This document shows, one piece after another, positions 1-9,270 of a stretch of 64,000 nucleotides of DNA. The stretch spans positions 1-64,000 of the forward strand of contig JADJOD010000007.1 of NCBI GenBank assembly GCA_016713985.1. The letters run 5' to 3'. The notes beneath the pieces were generated by a model that saw only the letters and a list, made by a program, of their open reading frames with translations, searched no databases and was not told the origin of the DNA. Source of the stretch: Lewinellaceae bacterium. Lineage in GTDB: Bacteria > Bacteroidota > Bacteroidia > Chitinophagales > Saprospiraceae. The translations under genes were made by a program, and so were the position numbers. The number at the start of each line of letters is the position of its first letter. The stretch's first letter is position 1.

Positions 1-139
1 TCCAGTTCGCTTTTACTGATAAATGATTGCCCGTCCCCCACAGGCAAGCGCATATTTACCGCATCAAACAAACCCGATTCAAGGAATCCACCCCGACTAA
101 CCGTGAAATTCCGGTTCCAAATGAAAAATGTAAACCAAC

Positions 140-673
140 ATGAAAATCCAGATCAATTTCAGACAAAATGGACCGGTGCTGCTGACCCTGACAGTACTGC
201 TGTTCGCCCTGTTTATTAACCCAGTTACAGGAATAGCGCAGGGAACGTATGCAACCACCAGCGCCGGACGGCCCCATGACCAGGGAGGCGCTGACATAGC
301 CGGCCTCGTCGGGCAACTTGAATACAACGCGCTTTTTGGCCTTTTAGGCATTGTTGTGCTGATGGGTATCATTTATATCGGTCACATATCGAAAGCCTGC
401 GCCGATTTGAACCGGCCACAAAAAAATGTCCGTAACCTGCTGATACTAGTGATTGGGCTGAGTTCTTTTTGCAGCAGTTGCAGTGTAGAGCAACAGGCGA
501 TGGCGGCGCAATACCGGACGGCGGAAAATCGATCTTGCCAGATTAACCATCATTACAGCAGCCAGACGGGTCCTGTTTTTAACACCCGCTATTCCACCAA
601 TGGTTATTCCAAATGGTACGGCCCCTCCGTTTGCAAGAATTTCCGACAAAAGCTTATCAAATCCTCTTATTAA
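140..673 (+). CDS. Hypothetical secreted/membrane protein
   Basis: A 177-residue protein that I do not recognise. Residues 1-34 form a signal peptide or signal anchor with a long hydrophobic stretch ending near IAQG. A second hydrophobic segment (about residues 63-83) and a third (about 100-113) follow. The C-terminal third is hydrophilic, rich in Ser, Tyr and Asn, with scattered cysteines. It lies 39 bases upstream of a SnoaL-like secreted protein on the same strand and could be cotranscribed with it. The start is the first ATG of the frame and directly precedes the hydrophobic segment. The frame could be a fast-evolving surface protein; no catalytic motif is visible. Confidence 0.5.
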   Translation: MKIQINFRQNGPVLLTLTVLLFALFINPVTGIAQGTYATTSAGRPHDQGGADIAGLVGQLEYNALFGLLGIVVLMGIIYIGHISKACADLNRPQKNVRNLLILVIGLSSFCSSCSVEQQAMAAQYRTAENRSCQINHHYSSQTGPVFNTRYSTNGYSKWYGPSVCKNFRQKLIKSSY

Positions 674-712
674 ACGGGTGGATTCGTAAATCCACTTAAA
701 AAACACCACTGC

Positions 713-1165
713 ATGATAAAGTACATTCGTTTCAAACTCTTTTTTGCGGCCTTTTTAAGCGCTGCTTTCACCTGGCCACTGCAAGCACAGGACGTGGACA
801 AAGAAATGGCGACCTTTGCCCAACAGTTTCAGGATGCCTACAACAAAGAAGATCACGCCACGCTCCAAACTTATTACACTGCCGATGCCGTGCGTGTGGC
901 AAGTGACGGGACAAGCATCACAGGCGCCGGGAACATCGGGGCGTTTTGGGCCGCACAATTTAAAGATGCCGACCTGACTCTTAGTCTGACCCAAACCCTC
1001 GTGTCGTGGAGCGATGCCAACTATGCCTACGTCGCCAAAGGAACCTATCAGGTGACGGGCGCTACTGCGAAAGGAGACAAAATAAACCTTTCCGGCACCT
1101 ATTCCAACATCATGTCCAAACAAGACGGCGCCTGGAAAATCGTCAAGTCCGAGTTAAGTAATTAA
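713..1165 (+). CDS. Secreted SnoaL-like / DUF4440 (NTF2-fold) protein
   Basis: A 150-residue protein with a signal peptide (residues 1-25, ending in LQAQD) followed by one NTF2-like domain of the SnoaL/DUF4440/SgcJ type. The typical pattern is present: a helix with FAQQFQDAYNKEDHATLQTYYTADAV, then GTYQVTG, and a C-terminal DGAWKIVKSE strand. The family binds small ligands in a cone-shaped pocket and has mixed functions (isomerases, hydrolases, non-enzymatic binding), so no reaction can be assigned. A second, diverged SnoaL-like secreted protein follows at 1413. A strong hairpin at 1216-1250 closes the transcription unit. Confidence 0.8.
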   Translation: MIKYIRFKLFFAAFLSAAFTWPLQAQDVDKEMATFAQQFQDAYNKEDHATLQTYYTADAVRVASDGTSITGAGNIGAFWAAQFKDADLTLSLTQTLVSWSDANYAYVAKGTYQVTGATAKGDKINLSGTYSNIMSKQDGAWKIVKSELSN

Positions 1166-1215
1166 CTCAAGTTGTAGCCAACAAACACACAAGGCGAAAG
1201 AGAAATAATCAGTTT

Positions 1216-1250
1216 AGTGCCGGCGTGGCTGCGAGCGTCACGCCGGCACT
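1216..1250 (+). terminator. Hairpin, probable terminator after the SnoaL-like gene
   Basis: A perfect 12-bp GC-rich stem (AGTGCCGGCGTG pairing with CACGCCGGCACT) has an 11-base loop and starts 51 bases after the stop codon at 1165. No long T-run follows, so it may act as a transcript-stabilising or Rho-assisted end. Confidence 0.55.
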
Positions 1251-1412
1251 TCCTCATGCATTTCCCCCTGACCAAATATTTTTCTCCGAGCCTCTTACCT
1301 TTGGTGCTTGAGGCCCAATAAAACGATAAGCCTTTTCAGCCGAGTTTGAGGTTTGGAAGTTACTGTGCCCAGGGCGTTTTATTGCTATTTTCAATCAAAA
1401 TCATCGCCTAAC

Positions 1413-1919
1413 ATGAAAAAAATTCTCCCTTTTTGCGTCGTGTCACTCCTGTTTGCCCTGCAAACACCGGCACAAACACCAGCCGACTTGCAGCGAATTG
1501 CTGAAATAGATAGCACCTATTGGGCGGAGATATCCCGAACGGTAAAAGAAGGTGATTTTGAAGGCTACAAAGCCACTTGCCACGAAAATGCCGTGCTGGT
1601 CGCTACTGCCGGGAAAAACAAACGTTCGGAACCCATGACCGTTGCCCTTGACCGTTGGAAGCAGGGCTTTATGGATACCAGACAAGGAAAGCAACTGGAT
1701 AACGTTTCGTTCCGCTTTTCACAAAGAATAGGCGGCGAAAACACGGCGCATGAAACCGGGATTTTCTATTTCACTTCCCATGATGCCACGGGCAGGCTCC
1801 TTTCAGAGACTTTTATACATTTGGAGGAATTGCTGGTGAAGCAAGGCGGCAAGTGGGTATGCTTGATGGAATACCAAAAATCTGTAGCTACCAAAGAGGA
1901 GTGGGATGCCCTGAAATAA
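1413..1919 (+). CDS. Secreted SnoaL-like / DUF4440 protein
   Basis: A 168-residue protein. The open frame extends back to 1353, but the ATG at 1413 is chosen because it opens directly with a signal peptide (MKKILPFCVVSLLFA... ending near QTPAQ). The mature part looks like a diverged NTF2/SnoaL domain: an N-terminal helix (IAEIDSTYWAEI), a GDFEGYKATCHENAVLV segment and a C-terminal GGKWVCLMEYQKS strand. The putative -7 box TACCTTTG at 1296-1303 would give a leader of about 100 bases. It is followed, 45 bases later, by the C45-family hydrolase, so the two could form one transcription unit. Function is unknown. Confidence 0.72.
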   Translation: MKKILPFCVVSLLFALQTPAQTPADLQRIAEIDSTYWAEISRTVKEGDFEGYKATCHENAVLVATAGKNKRSEPMTVALDRWKQGFMDTRQGKQLDNVSFRFSQRIGGENTAHETGIFYFTSHDATGRLLSETFIHLEELLVKQGGKWVCLMEYQKSVATKEEWDALK

Positions 1920-1964
1920 ACATGACCATCGAGGTTTTTATCTTTCGCAAATAATTCAATCCGA

Positions 1965-3161
1965 ATGAAATCTCATTTTCATCTCCTTACAGCCCTCATG
2001 CTGTGCTTACTCCTTACAAATCAAGCATTTACACAGCCTGTTCCCGAAACCCAAAGCCGCCGCCAACCCATCCGGGAAGTTGCCCTTACGGGTACCGGTT
2101 ACGAACTGGGTTTGCAGCATGGTCGGATATTGAAAAAGGAAATTGCTGAACTGATCGCCAGGTTCAAGGAAAAAACAACCCGGGAACAGGGCAGGGACGC
2201 CAACGAGGTGCTGGCTGATTTTTACCAAAAAACAAATTTTGATGACACCATAAAACACTGGACCCCCGATCTTTACGAAGAGGTCAGGGGTATTGCTGAC
2301 GGCGCCGGACAGTCGTTCGGGGATGTTATGTTGTTCAATCTGGTGGATGAGTATTGGGTCTATCTCGACGACCTCAGAAACCACCATTGCAGCGGCATGG
2401 GTGTGCCTGCCCGCGACGGGCAACCCGCGTATATCGCCCAAAACATGGACATCGAGGCCTATACCGACGGCTACCAGGTGCTACTGCGCATCGCCCGCAC
2501 CGCCAACCGCCCCGAACAACTCATCCTGACACACCCTGGCTGCATTGGTTTTACAGGCATGAACGAAGCCGGCATCGGCGCCTGCATGAATACACTGATG
2601 CAGTTGAAAGCCAACACCCGGGGGCTGCCCGTGGCATTTATCGTGCGGCGCATCACCGGCTCCTCCGATAAGGAAGACCTGCTGAATTTCCTGCAAAATG
2701 TGCCCCACGCCTCCGGCCAGAACTATATCATTGGTATCAAAGATGAGGTATTTGATTTTGAGGCTTCCGCCAATAAGGTGGTGCGGTTCGACCCTAACAA
2801 TGAAAACGGCACGGTGTATCACACCAACCACCCGCTGGTGAACGACGACGTAAAAGAGTGGTTCAAAAAATACAACCCGGCCCTTCCTGAGGAAGAAAAA
2901 CCCGTAAACGCCAACAGTTTTGTACGTCTGGCGGCCGTTCAGCGCAGGGTAACGCCGGGTGGAATCATCAGCGACGCCGTGATCAAAGAAACGCTGCGCT
3001 CCAAAGACGATGCAAAAAACCCCGTCTGCCTTGCCCCAAATCAATGGGGGGTGACCTTTGGCTCGGTCATCATGACGCTGTCGGGTACGCCATTTCTCCA
3101 GATCACCTCAGGACCGCCCGATGAGTCGGAGTACAAACGGGTGGGGTTTTCGGAGAAGTGA
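1965..3161 (+). CDS. C45-family autoproteolytic acyltransferase/hydrolase
   Basis: A 398-residue exported protein with a signal peptide (about residues 1-23). It matches the Ntn-hydrolase family of acyl-CoA:6-aminopenicillanate acyltransferases (peptidase family C45). Such enzymes cut themselves before a Cys that then serves as N-terminal nucleophile on amide or ester substrates. The likely nucleophile is Cys142 in HHCSGMG, followed by the expected AQNMDIEAY segment. Further family features are GCIGFTGMNEAGIG and the late VCLAPNQWGVTFGSVIM region. The true substrate is unknown. It lies between secreted SnoaL-like genes and a carboxylesterase, which suggests a role in hydrolysing small esters or amides outside the cytoplasm. 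The length fits the family. Confidence 0.85.
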   Translation: MKSHFHLLTALMLCLLLTNQAFTQPVPETQSRRQPIREVALTGTGYELGLQHGRILKKEIAELIARFKEKTTREQGRDANEVLADFYQKTNFDDTIKHWTPDLYEEVRGIADGAGQSFGDVMLFNLVDEYWVYLDDLRNHHCSGMGVPARDGQPAYIAQNMDIEAYTDGYQVLLRIARTANRPEQLILTHPGCIGFTGMNEAGIGACMNTLMQLKANTRGLPVAFIVRRITGSSDKEDLLNFLQNVPHASGQNYIIGIKDEVFDFEASANKVVRFDPNNENGTVYHTNHPLVNDDVKEWFKKYNPALPEEEKPVNANSFVRLAAVQRRVTPGGIISDAVIKETLRSKDDAKNPVCLAPNQWGVTFGSVIMTLSGTPFLQITSGPPDESEYKRVGFSEK

Positions 3162-3186
3162 GGCAAGTCATTGCTCATTCGCGCGT

Positions 3187-3219
3187 AGTAATAGTCTCAA
3201 TCGAAATGAGACTATTACT
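3187..3219 (+). terminator. Hairpin after the C45 hydrolase
   Basis: A perfect 13-bp inverted repeat (AGTAATAGTCTCA / TGAGACTATTACT) with a 7-base loop starts 26 bases after the stop codon. There is no T-run. It probably marks the end of the transcript. Confidence 0.5.
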
Positions 3220-3390
3220 CGATCCCCACTCAATGCGCAAAACCTGGCGGCGTGAGGTATAGTATAACACGGCTGAATGCTGTGCGGGCCGAATATTCCG
3301 TAAATTCTAAAATCCTGAAAATTCTGATCCGGGCACTATTTTTACCGGAGATTGACAACCAAGTCATCCAACAACTTAATCAACAGGAAA

Positions 3391-5025
3391 ATGAAAAAAT
3401 TATCGGCTCCGGCTATTTTTTGCCTCTGCTGCTGTTTGTCCGCCGCAGCGCAAAACAACGACGCCTTTCCCGTGCAGGCAACGATCGGATCGGGGGTTAT
3501 CGAGGGAAATTACGACACCAAAACCGGCATCCAGACCTATTTGGGTGTTCCGTTTGCCAAACCACCCGTCGGCGATCTGCGCTGGAAAGCGCCGCAGGCG
3601 CCTGATCCGTGGAAAGGGGTAAAAGAAACCAAAAAATTCGGCCCGCGGGCCATGCAAAAACTGATCTGGGGCGATATGAATTCGCGGTCCGCCGGCGTCA
3701 GTGAGGATTGCCTGTACCTGAACGTCTGGACACCCGCCACCCGCAAAACGAGCGGCTTGCCGGTGTTGCTCTATTTCTACGGCGGCGGTTTTGTGGCCGG
3801 CGATGGCTCGGAGCCCCGCTACGACGGTGAAAGTATGGCTAAAAAAGGCATCGTAGTCGTCACCTGCAACTACCGGCTGAATATCTTCGGCTTTTTTGCA
3901 CACCCGGAACTGAGCGCCGAAGCGCCTTACAAAGGTTCCGGCAACTACGGCCTGCTCGACCAGGTGGCTGCCCTGCAATGGGTACGGCAAAATATCGCGG
4001 TGTTCGGCGGCGACCCGGCCAAAGTGACCATCGCCGGCGAGTCGGCCGGTTCAATTTCCGTCAGTTACCAAATGGCGTCTCCCTTAGCAAAAGGCCTTTT
4101 TGCCGGCGCCATCGGCGAAAGCGGCGCCGGGATCAAACCGACACTGGCGCCCGTGCCGATGGCGGAAGCCGAAAAAACCGGGGCTGATTTTGCCAAAAAC
4201 GCCGGATTCCCAACCATTCGGCAACTGCGCGCACTGCCGGCGCGTGATATTTACGAGATCTACAATGAGTCCAACCGGTTCGGATTTCCGGTGGCGATCG
4301 ACGGTTATTTTTTAACCAAAACACTATCCGAAGTTTTTGCAGCGCGTGAACAGGCACAGGTGCCGCTTTTGCTGGGCTGGAACTCGGCGGAAATTCCCGG
4401 CATGGCGTTTATGCAGGGACAACCCTACCTGCCGGAAAAATTCAGGGAACGGGTAAAAGCGGAATATCCCGCGGATTTTCAGCAGGTGCTCGATCTCTAC
4501 CCGCATACTTCGGAAAAGGAAGTGGAACTGTCCGCCACCGCCCTGGCTTCCGATCGTTTTATCGCTTACAGTACCTGGAAGTGGTTCGATTTGCACCGCA
4601 AAAACAGCACGCAGCCGGTGTACCGGTATTTATACAGCAAACTGCGCCCCGCATTGGTGGATCAAAACCTGGCGCCCGGACTGGCCGGCGGCACGGCGCC
4701 ACGCGATCCGAATGCCCCCAAACCGCCGGAGCCCGTGGGAGCGCCCCACGCCTGCGAGATCGAATATTGTATGGGAAACCTGCACCGGATCAAGGAATAT
4801 GCCTGGACGCCCGATGACTACAAGGTGTCGGAAATGATGCTGGGCTATTTTGCGCGGTTCATCAAAACCGGAAACCCGAACGGCGACGGCCAACCCGAAT
4901 GGAAAGCGGCAGCCGCCGGCGATGCCAACCCGCCGGTGATGATCCTTGACGTGGAAAGCCGCCTGGAAAACGCAAAAAACGACGCGCGGTACGAGTTTTT
5001 GGATAAACAATACCTGAAAAAATAA
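3391..5025 (+). CDS. Secreted carboxylesterase, type B
   Basis: A 544-residue alpha/beta-hydrolase of the type B carboxylesterase (cholinesterase-like) family, hydrolysing carboxylic esters. The ATG at 3391 is chosen over an upstream TTG because a lipoprotein-like or secretory signal (MKKLSAPAIFCLCCCLSAAA) begins there. Family hallmarks in order are GNYDTKTGIQTYLGVPFA, SEDCLYLNVW, the oxyanion-hole GGGFVAGD, YRLNIFGF, GNYGLLDQVAALQWV, the nucleophile elbow GESAGS (Ser218) and the C-terminal APHACEIEY region containing the catalytic His. A long hairpin at 5032-5077 ends the gene. Natural substrate cannot be read from sequence. Confidence 0.93.
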   Translation: MKKLSAPAIFCLCCCLSAAAQNNDAFPVQATIGSGVIEGNYDTKTGIQTYLGVPFAKPPVGDLRWKAPQAPDPWKGVKETKKFGPRAMQKLIWGDMNSRSAGVSEDCLYLNVWTPATRKTSGLPVLLYFYGGGFVAGDGSEPRYDGESMAKKGIVVVTCNYRLNIFGFFAHPELSAEAPYKGSGNYGLLDQVAALQWVRQNIAVFGGDPAKVTIAGESAGSISVSYQMASPLAKGLFAGAIGESGAGIKPTLAPVPMAEAEKTGADFAKNAGFPTIRQLRALPARDIYEIYNESNRFGFPVAIDGYFLTKTLSEVFAAREQAQVPLLLGWNSAEIPGMAFMQGQPYLPEKFRERVKAEYPADFQQVLDLYPHTSEKEVELSATALASDRFIAYSTWKWFDLHRKNSTQPVYRYLYSKLRPALVDQNLAPGLAGGTAPRDPNAPKPPEPVGAPHACEIEYCMGNLHRIKEYAWTPDDYKVSEMMLGYFARFIKTGNPNGDGQPEWKAAAAGDANPPVMILDVESRLENAKNDARYEFLDKQYLKK

Positions 5026-5031
5026 GGTACC

Positions 5032-5077
5032 GGTTTGATTCACCGGGCGGATTTTGAGTCGCCCGGTGAATCAAACC
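5032..5077. terminator. Bidirectional hairpin terminator between convergent genes
   Basis: A perfect 18-bp stem (5032-5049 with 5060-5077, beginning GGTTTGATTCACC) and a 10-base loop sit between the stop of the carboxylesterase and the stop of the small membrane gene on the opposite strand. It can serve both transcripts. Confidence 0.65.
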
Positions 5078-5106
5078 ATACAGGGAAGTTTCACTTGTCC
5101 GGCTGT

Positions 5107-5388
5107 TTAAAAACCCAGAATGTCCACCAAACCTTTTACCATACAGGCGGCGCCCACGGAAGTCATGATGTACATCACCGTGGAAAAGGACGTTTCCGAA
5201 TGAAAAAGCAGGAAATTGACGGCAAAACTGAGGGCCATCAACGCCAGACCCGCACACAGCCACATTTGCCCGCGTTGCAGGAGACGGCGGTGTTTTTCTT
5301 TGTCTATGGCATCTAAAACGGGAATTTCAGGCGCCTGGGAGGCGTCAACGGAGGCCTGGAAGGGTGTCTGGTTGTGTGTTGATTCCAT
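5107..5388 (-). CDS. Small membrane protein with two TM segments, unknown function
   Basis: A 93-residue protein. The N-terminal 30 residues are polar and acidic (ending VLDAIDKEKHRRLLQRG). Two hydrophobic helices follow, at about residues 41-60 and 68-90. The pattern resembles small Bacteroidota inner-membrane proteins of unknown function. The gene stands alone, convergent to the carboxylesterase and divergent from the TerB-like gene, with about 215 bases of AT-rich spacer holding both promoters. I do not recognise the family. Confidence 0.68.
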   Translation of the reverse strand: MESTHNQTPFQASVDASQAPEIPVLDAIDKEKHRRLLQRGQMWLCAGLALMALSFAVNFLLFHSETSFSTVMYIMTSVGAACMVKGLVDILGF

Positions 5389-5603
5389 CGTTCGGACAGT
5401 TGAATTGTTTCAGTACAATATTGATATTCAAAATTACCATTGGCAATCCGGCCACAATAATAATATTCTTTTGCAAATAGCAGGTTTGACAATTGCAAAA
5501 ATTTTTTCACGGTGAGCCGGCGACTGGTTATTTCCGGCTTGCTAACCTGCCGTTTCTGGAAAAAGTGCCAACTTTGCGCGCCACATACTCAAAACATCCT
5601 CCG

Positions 5604-6056
5604 ATGAAAAGCACCGTTGATTTTTTCCGCAGCAGCGTGGCCGCCGACAGCAGCCCCTTGCGGATTACCGATGAGGCAGAATCTTGTGCGGCCGTACTGA
5701 TGGCCTGCCTGCGCGCCAATGAACTCGACGGCGACGAAGAGAATGCCACTTTTTATACGGCGATCAAAAGCAGGAATATTTTTAAAGGCCGTGACGGGGC
5801 GGCGCTCATCGAAACGGCCGGGCAGTATTACCGGCAGGCCGGCAGCCCGGTAGCGCTTATCGATGCGGCTATCGGCGCCATCCGGGAACAAACCCGCCTG
5901 CCCTTGTTTTATCACTGCCTCGATGTTATCCTGGCCGACGGCGTGGTGACGCCGCAGGAACACAAGGTGTTCCAATACCTGAAAGGAAAGTTTAAGGTAG
6001 ACGACGACACTGCTTGGAAAGCGCTGGAACTGTTGGTGGTGAAGAACCAGTTGTAA
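5604..6056 (+). CDS. TerB-like (tellurite-resistance TerB/DjlA fold) protein
   Basis: A 150-residue soluble, all-helical protein. The ATG at 5604 is preferred over the frame opening at 5493, since the upstream part is not protein-like. The C-terminal half shows the repeated acidic helix-loop pattern of TerB/DjlA domains: LPLFYHCLDVILADGVVTPQE followed by KVFQYLKGKFKVDDDTAWKALELLVVKNQ. The Asp/Glu-bearing loop (ADGVVTPQE) is the typical metal-associated segment. TerB-type domains are proposed to sense or scaffold at membranes; the actual role here is unknown. The gene is convergent with the DUF3667 gene 22 bases downstream. Confidence 0.72.
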   Translation: MKSTVDFFRSSVAADSSPLRITDEAESCAAVLMACLRANELDGDEENATFYTAIKSRNIFKGRDGAALIETAGQYYRQAGSPVALIDAAIGAIREQTRLPLFYHCLDVILADGVVTPQEHKVFQYLKGKFKVDDDTAWKALELLVVKNQL

Positions 6057-6078
6057 GCAGGGGGAGGCAGAAGGTTTC

Positions 6079-7263
6079 TTAAAGGAGCATGACCACTACC
6101 ATTAACCCACCCAGGAAAAACAGCACAAATCCGATTCCATAGATCACACTGAATAACAGCCATTTAAGGGTGGTCCGCCAGATATTTTGCCCGTAAAATC
6201 GCTTCATGGCGGCAAACAAATACCCCATGGTGAAAATTACCGGCGGCCCTAAAAGCCACTGAATACCGGTCAGTTTTACCAACACGAGTACGACGGCGAG
6301 CAGCAGCAGTACCGCCGAATGCAGGTGCAGTAAAAAAACGAAATGCTCCACGAAGAACCGCTTCTGCCGAAAATACAAACCGGACAAGACGAACGACATA
6401 CAACTGACCAGGGCCAGCAGGGTCCAGGTCAGGCTGCCCAGGTAAAGCCGCACCAGTTCTTCGGGGTTTTTGAAAGACTTGATGCCCTGAATGAGCAGGT
6501 ACCTGCGCAGCCAACTTTTTACGCCGTATTTCCGGGCGATTTGTTCGGGTTCAAGTTTGACGAGGTCGTCTACAGCCACTTTCATCACAAAAAAACCCAG
6601 GGTGAGGGGTATCGAGTCCACCATACCTGTTTGGGCGTTATTCATACTGTCGCGCAGCCAGATCTGGCCGAGTTCGTTCCATTGGGTATTGGTGATATAC
6701 AATAAACTGTCGAGGGCTTTTTGTATGGCAGGTGTATTCAGTTCGGGTGACAACGAATCAAGGCTCCTGCGGAATTCCTTTCCGTTCACGTATTTTTCGA
6801 TCACCGGGTACAACAATTGTGGTTTGATGTTGATGTCCACCTTTTGATCCGCGCCGGAAGAGTCCACACTGATCACAATAGGGGCGTCCGAATTCGTCCT
6901 CCTGATTTTACCGGAGTCCATATTGACCGCCAGCAGGAAAAAAAACATCACCACCAGAAAAAATTGTACAGGGTTCGGATAACGTTTTTGCCGTCCGCGG
7001 AAATACTCCAGCGTTACGCGCGCCGGGATAAACAATTGCCAGCAGATTTTGACAAATTTGCTGTCCAAGTGGGAAAAATTGGCCCAAAACCGTTGGAGCA
7101 ACTCCCGCATGGAGACCTTGCCCTGGTTGTTGCGTTGTCCGCAACGCGGGCAGAATTTTGCCTTTTTAGGCAGTTTTCGGTCGCAGTTCAGGCAATTCGG
7201 GCGTGTTTCGTCCGGCGATTCTTCTAATTCGCCGGTACTGCCGGGTGTTTGGTTATCGTCCAT
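6079..7263 (-). CDS. DUF3667 family membrane protein with N-terminal zinc ribbon
   Basis: A 394-residue protein typical of Bacteroidota DUF3667. The N-terminus carries a treble-clef or zinc-ribbon motif with two Cys pairs (CLNC at residues 23-26, CPRCGQRN near 37-44). A conserved segment follows (FWANFSHLDSKFVKICWQLF, then PARVTLEYFRGRQKRYPNPVQFF). One TM helix comes directly after it, then a large hydrophilic, probably periplasmic, region of about 170 residues, and about four TM helices at the C-terminus. The family is widespread and functionally undefined; the ribbon suggests a membrane-bound regulator or assembly factor. The ATG at 7263 directly precedes the ribbon region. Confidence 0.88.
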   Translation of the reverse strand: MDDNQTPGSTGELEESPDETRPNCLNCDRKLPKKAKFCPRCGQRNNQGKVSMRELLQRFWANFSHLDSKFVKICWQLFIPARVTLEYFRGRQKRYPNPVQFFLVVMFFFLLAVNMDSGKIRRTNSDAPIVISVDSSGADQKVDINIKPQLLYPVIEKYVNGKEFRRSLDSLSPELNTPAIQKALDSLLYITNTQWNELGQIWLRDSMNNAQTGMVDSIPLTLGFFVMKVAVDDLVKLEPEQIARKYGVKSWLRRYLLIQGIKSFKNPEELVRLYLGSLTWTLLALVSCMSFVLSGLYFRQKRFFVEHFVFLLHLHSAVLLLLAVVLVLVKLTGIQWLLGPPVIFTMGYLFAAMKRFYGQNIWRTTLKWLLFSVIYGIGFVLFFLGGLMVVVMLL

Positions 7264-7414
7264 AGTTCAGGCAAACCGGGTGTTTTTTATCAGGAGAAAC
7301 CCGGGCGCAAAAAGTGATCAGGCAAACATACAAATGATTTAATCGGAAAAATTTTCCGAAACAGTCAGCGATTTTATTTTTCAGGGTATCTGGCCAGACA
7401 AACACAAAATCGCC

Positions 7415-9259
7415 ATGTTCACACGCTTCATTCTGACCGCCACTTTTGTTTTTCTCTCCCGGTTGCTCTCTGCTCAATGCAACCCTCCTGTCTCTATCGC
7501 CCCGATCCCCTTCCTGTGCGCCGACGCCCAGACGGATCAACTCAACGCCACGCCGGCAGGCGGCGTTTGGTCGGGCAACCAGGTATCACCAGGCGGACTG
7601 GTGAATCTTTCCAACCTTTTCGGTGCGCAATACGTCACGTATATGTACAGCGACGCAACCTGCGCCGATACGGTTACGGTATTTTTTCAGGTTAACACCG
7701 GGCCAAATGTCAGCGCCGGCACCGATTTCAGCATTGTTTGCGGAAATATCAATTATTTGGTCGGCGCTTATATCACCGGTCCCGGCAATACCGCTTTTTG
7801 GTCGACTTCCAACGGTCATTTCGTCGGGCCGGTTACGGATCCGGTTACTCCAGTCGACGAACCCGGCACTTATGTGTTGACCGCTGTAAACAGTTCGACG
7901 GGTTGTTCGAACCGCGATACCGTGGTGTGTTACCCTTACCTGCCATCGTTTCCGAATACCCAGATCACGGACACTATCTGCCAGGGCGACGCCTTGCTGG
8001 GCTATACCCAGAGCGGACATTTTTACGATAAATTCGAAACCGGCACGGCTTGCGATAGTTTCCGGGTGCTGCACCTCACGGTACTTCAACCCCTGCGCGA
8101 TACCGTCGTGGGCACCACCTGTGCGGGTACAAGTGTGGAAGGTTACAACGCCAGTGGTATCTACCGCGATACGTTCTCAGCGGTCAGCGGTTGCGACAGT
8201 ATCCGGGTACTCCATCTCACCGTTCTGCCCGTTTTCACCGGCAGCATATCTTCTGCTACCTGCGACCCGGCTTTGGCCGGCGTTTTTTTATTCACCTACA
8301 CCGCAATAAATGGTTGCGACAGCGTGGTTACCAGCACGGTTGCTTTATTGCCGGGTTCCGATACCCTGATCAAAGCCACTATTTGCGCGGGCGAGGTATT
8401 TGAAGGGTACGGCAATACCGGCATGTACACCGACCTGTTTTCCAATCAATTCGGTTGCGACAGCAGCCGGACGATTGATCTTACGGTGTTGCCCGTTTTG
8501 ACCGACAACCTGTATTCCAGTACCTGCGATCCGGCGCAGGCCGGCGTTTTTTCAACTACGTACGCCGCATCAACCGGTTGCGACAGCGTGGTTACCAGCA
8601 CCGTTGCCTTGTTGCCGGGTTCCGATACGCTGATTGCAACTTCCATTTGCGCGGGCGGGATGTTTGAAGGATACAACAGCACCGGCGTGTATACCGACCT
8701 GTTTTCCAATCAATTCGGTTGCGACAGCAGCCGGGTAATCGATCTCACTGTGTTGCCGCAACAAGTTGTTGACTCCGTCATACAGGCAGACCACGGTATG
8801 CATGAAGGGTCCATCTCCATTATCCCGCAGGGAGGAACGCCGCCCTTCCTGTTTGCCTGGAGCAGTGGCGACAGCACAGCAACCATTTCGGGGCTGGCCG
8901 AAGGGGAATATGTGCTGACCCTGACGGATGGAAACGGATGTACCGCAGTGTTCAGTTTTATGGTGCCGTTAAGTGTCGGCACAAATGCGCCGGGTGACGA
9001 CGCTGTCCGGTTGACCGCAATCCCCAATCCCGTCCGGGCGGGTGAAAATGCCCGCCTCACCCTTGCGGCGCCCGGCGCCGGAGAATATTGGGTCAGTGTT
9101 TATAATACAGTAGGAAACCTCAGCCGGCAGTTTGTACACCTTCATCCCGGCGAGACCTCCGGGTTTGACCTGTCATTTGCCGAAAGCGGCTTGTATGTGG
9201 TGTGTGTGCGGGATGCAAGGGGGCGGCGAACCTGGGTCAGGGTGGTGGTGTCGTTGTGA
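7415..9259 (+). CDS. T9SS-exported repeat protein
   Basis: A 614-residue surface or secreted protein. It has a Sec signal peptide (residues 1-21, cleaved near LLSAQC). After an N-terminal Ig/PKD-like part come repeated ~88-residue Cys-containing modules with recurring signatures such as ICAGEVFEGY, FGCDSSR and IDLTVLP, typical of Saprospiria surface proteins. Next is a SprB-like stretch (GGTPPFLFAWSSGDSTATI, then GLAEGEYVLTLTDGNGC). The C-terminal ~80 residues (AIPNPV..., YNTVGNLSRQF, ESGLYVVCVRDARG) form a type A T9SS sorting domain. No catalytic domain is seen; adhesion or matrix function is likely. At the DNA level two 264-bp modules are nearly identical. Confidence 0.9.
   Translation: MFTRFILTATFVFLSRLLSAQCNPPVSIAPIPFLCADAQTDQLNATPAGGVWSGNQVSPGGLVNLSNLFGAQYVTYMYSDATCADTVTVFFQVNTGPNVSAGTDFSIVCGNINYLVGAYITGPGNTAFWSTSNGHFVGPVTDPVTPVDEPGTYVLTAVNSSTGCSNRDTVVCYPYLPSFPNTQITDTICQGDALLGYTQSGHFYDKFETGTACDSFRVLHLTVLQPLRDTVVGTTCAGTSVEGYNASGIYRDTFSAVSGCDSIRVLHLTVLPVFTGSISSATCDPALAGVFLFTYTAINGCDSVVTSTVALLPGSDTLIKATICAGEVFEGYGNTGMYTDLFSNQFGCDSSRTIDLTVLPVLTDNLYSSTCDPAQAGVFSTTYAASTGCDSVVTSTVALLPGSDTLIATSICAGGMFEGYNSTGVYTDLFSNQFGCDSSRVIDLTVLPQQVVDSVIQADHGMHEGSISIIPQGGTPPFLFAWSSGDSTATISGLAEGEYVLTLTDGNGCTAVFSFMVPLSVGTNAPGDDAVRLTAIPNPVRAGENARLTLAAPGAGEYWVSVYNTVGNLSRQFVHLHPGETSGFDLSFAESGLYVVCVRDARGRRTWVRVVVSL
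8258..8760 (+). repeat. Tandem 264-bp in-frame coding repeat
   Basis: Two direct repeats offset by 264 bp (88 codons) encode the Cys-containing modules of the T9SS protein. For example TTGCCGGGTTCCGATAC recurs near 8348 and 8612. The close DNA identity points to recent duplication or gene conversion. Confidence 0.75.
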
Positions 9260-9270
9260 AAGGATCGGGG

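Noticed and set aside
1..139. Gene fragment at the left edge
   Set aside because: No frame here shows protein-like features; it is probably spacer before the gene at 140.
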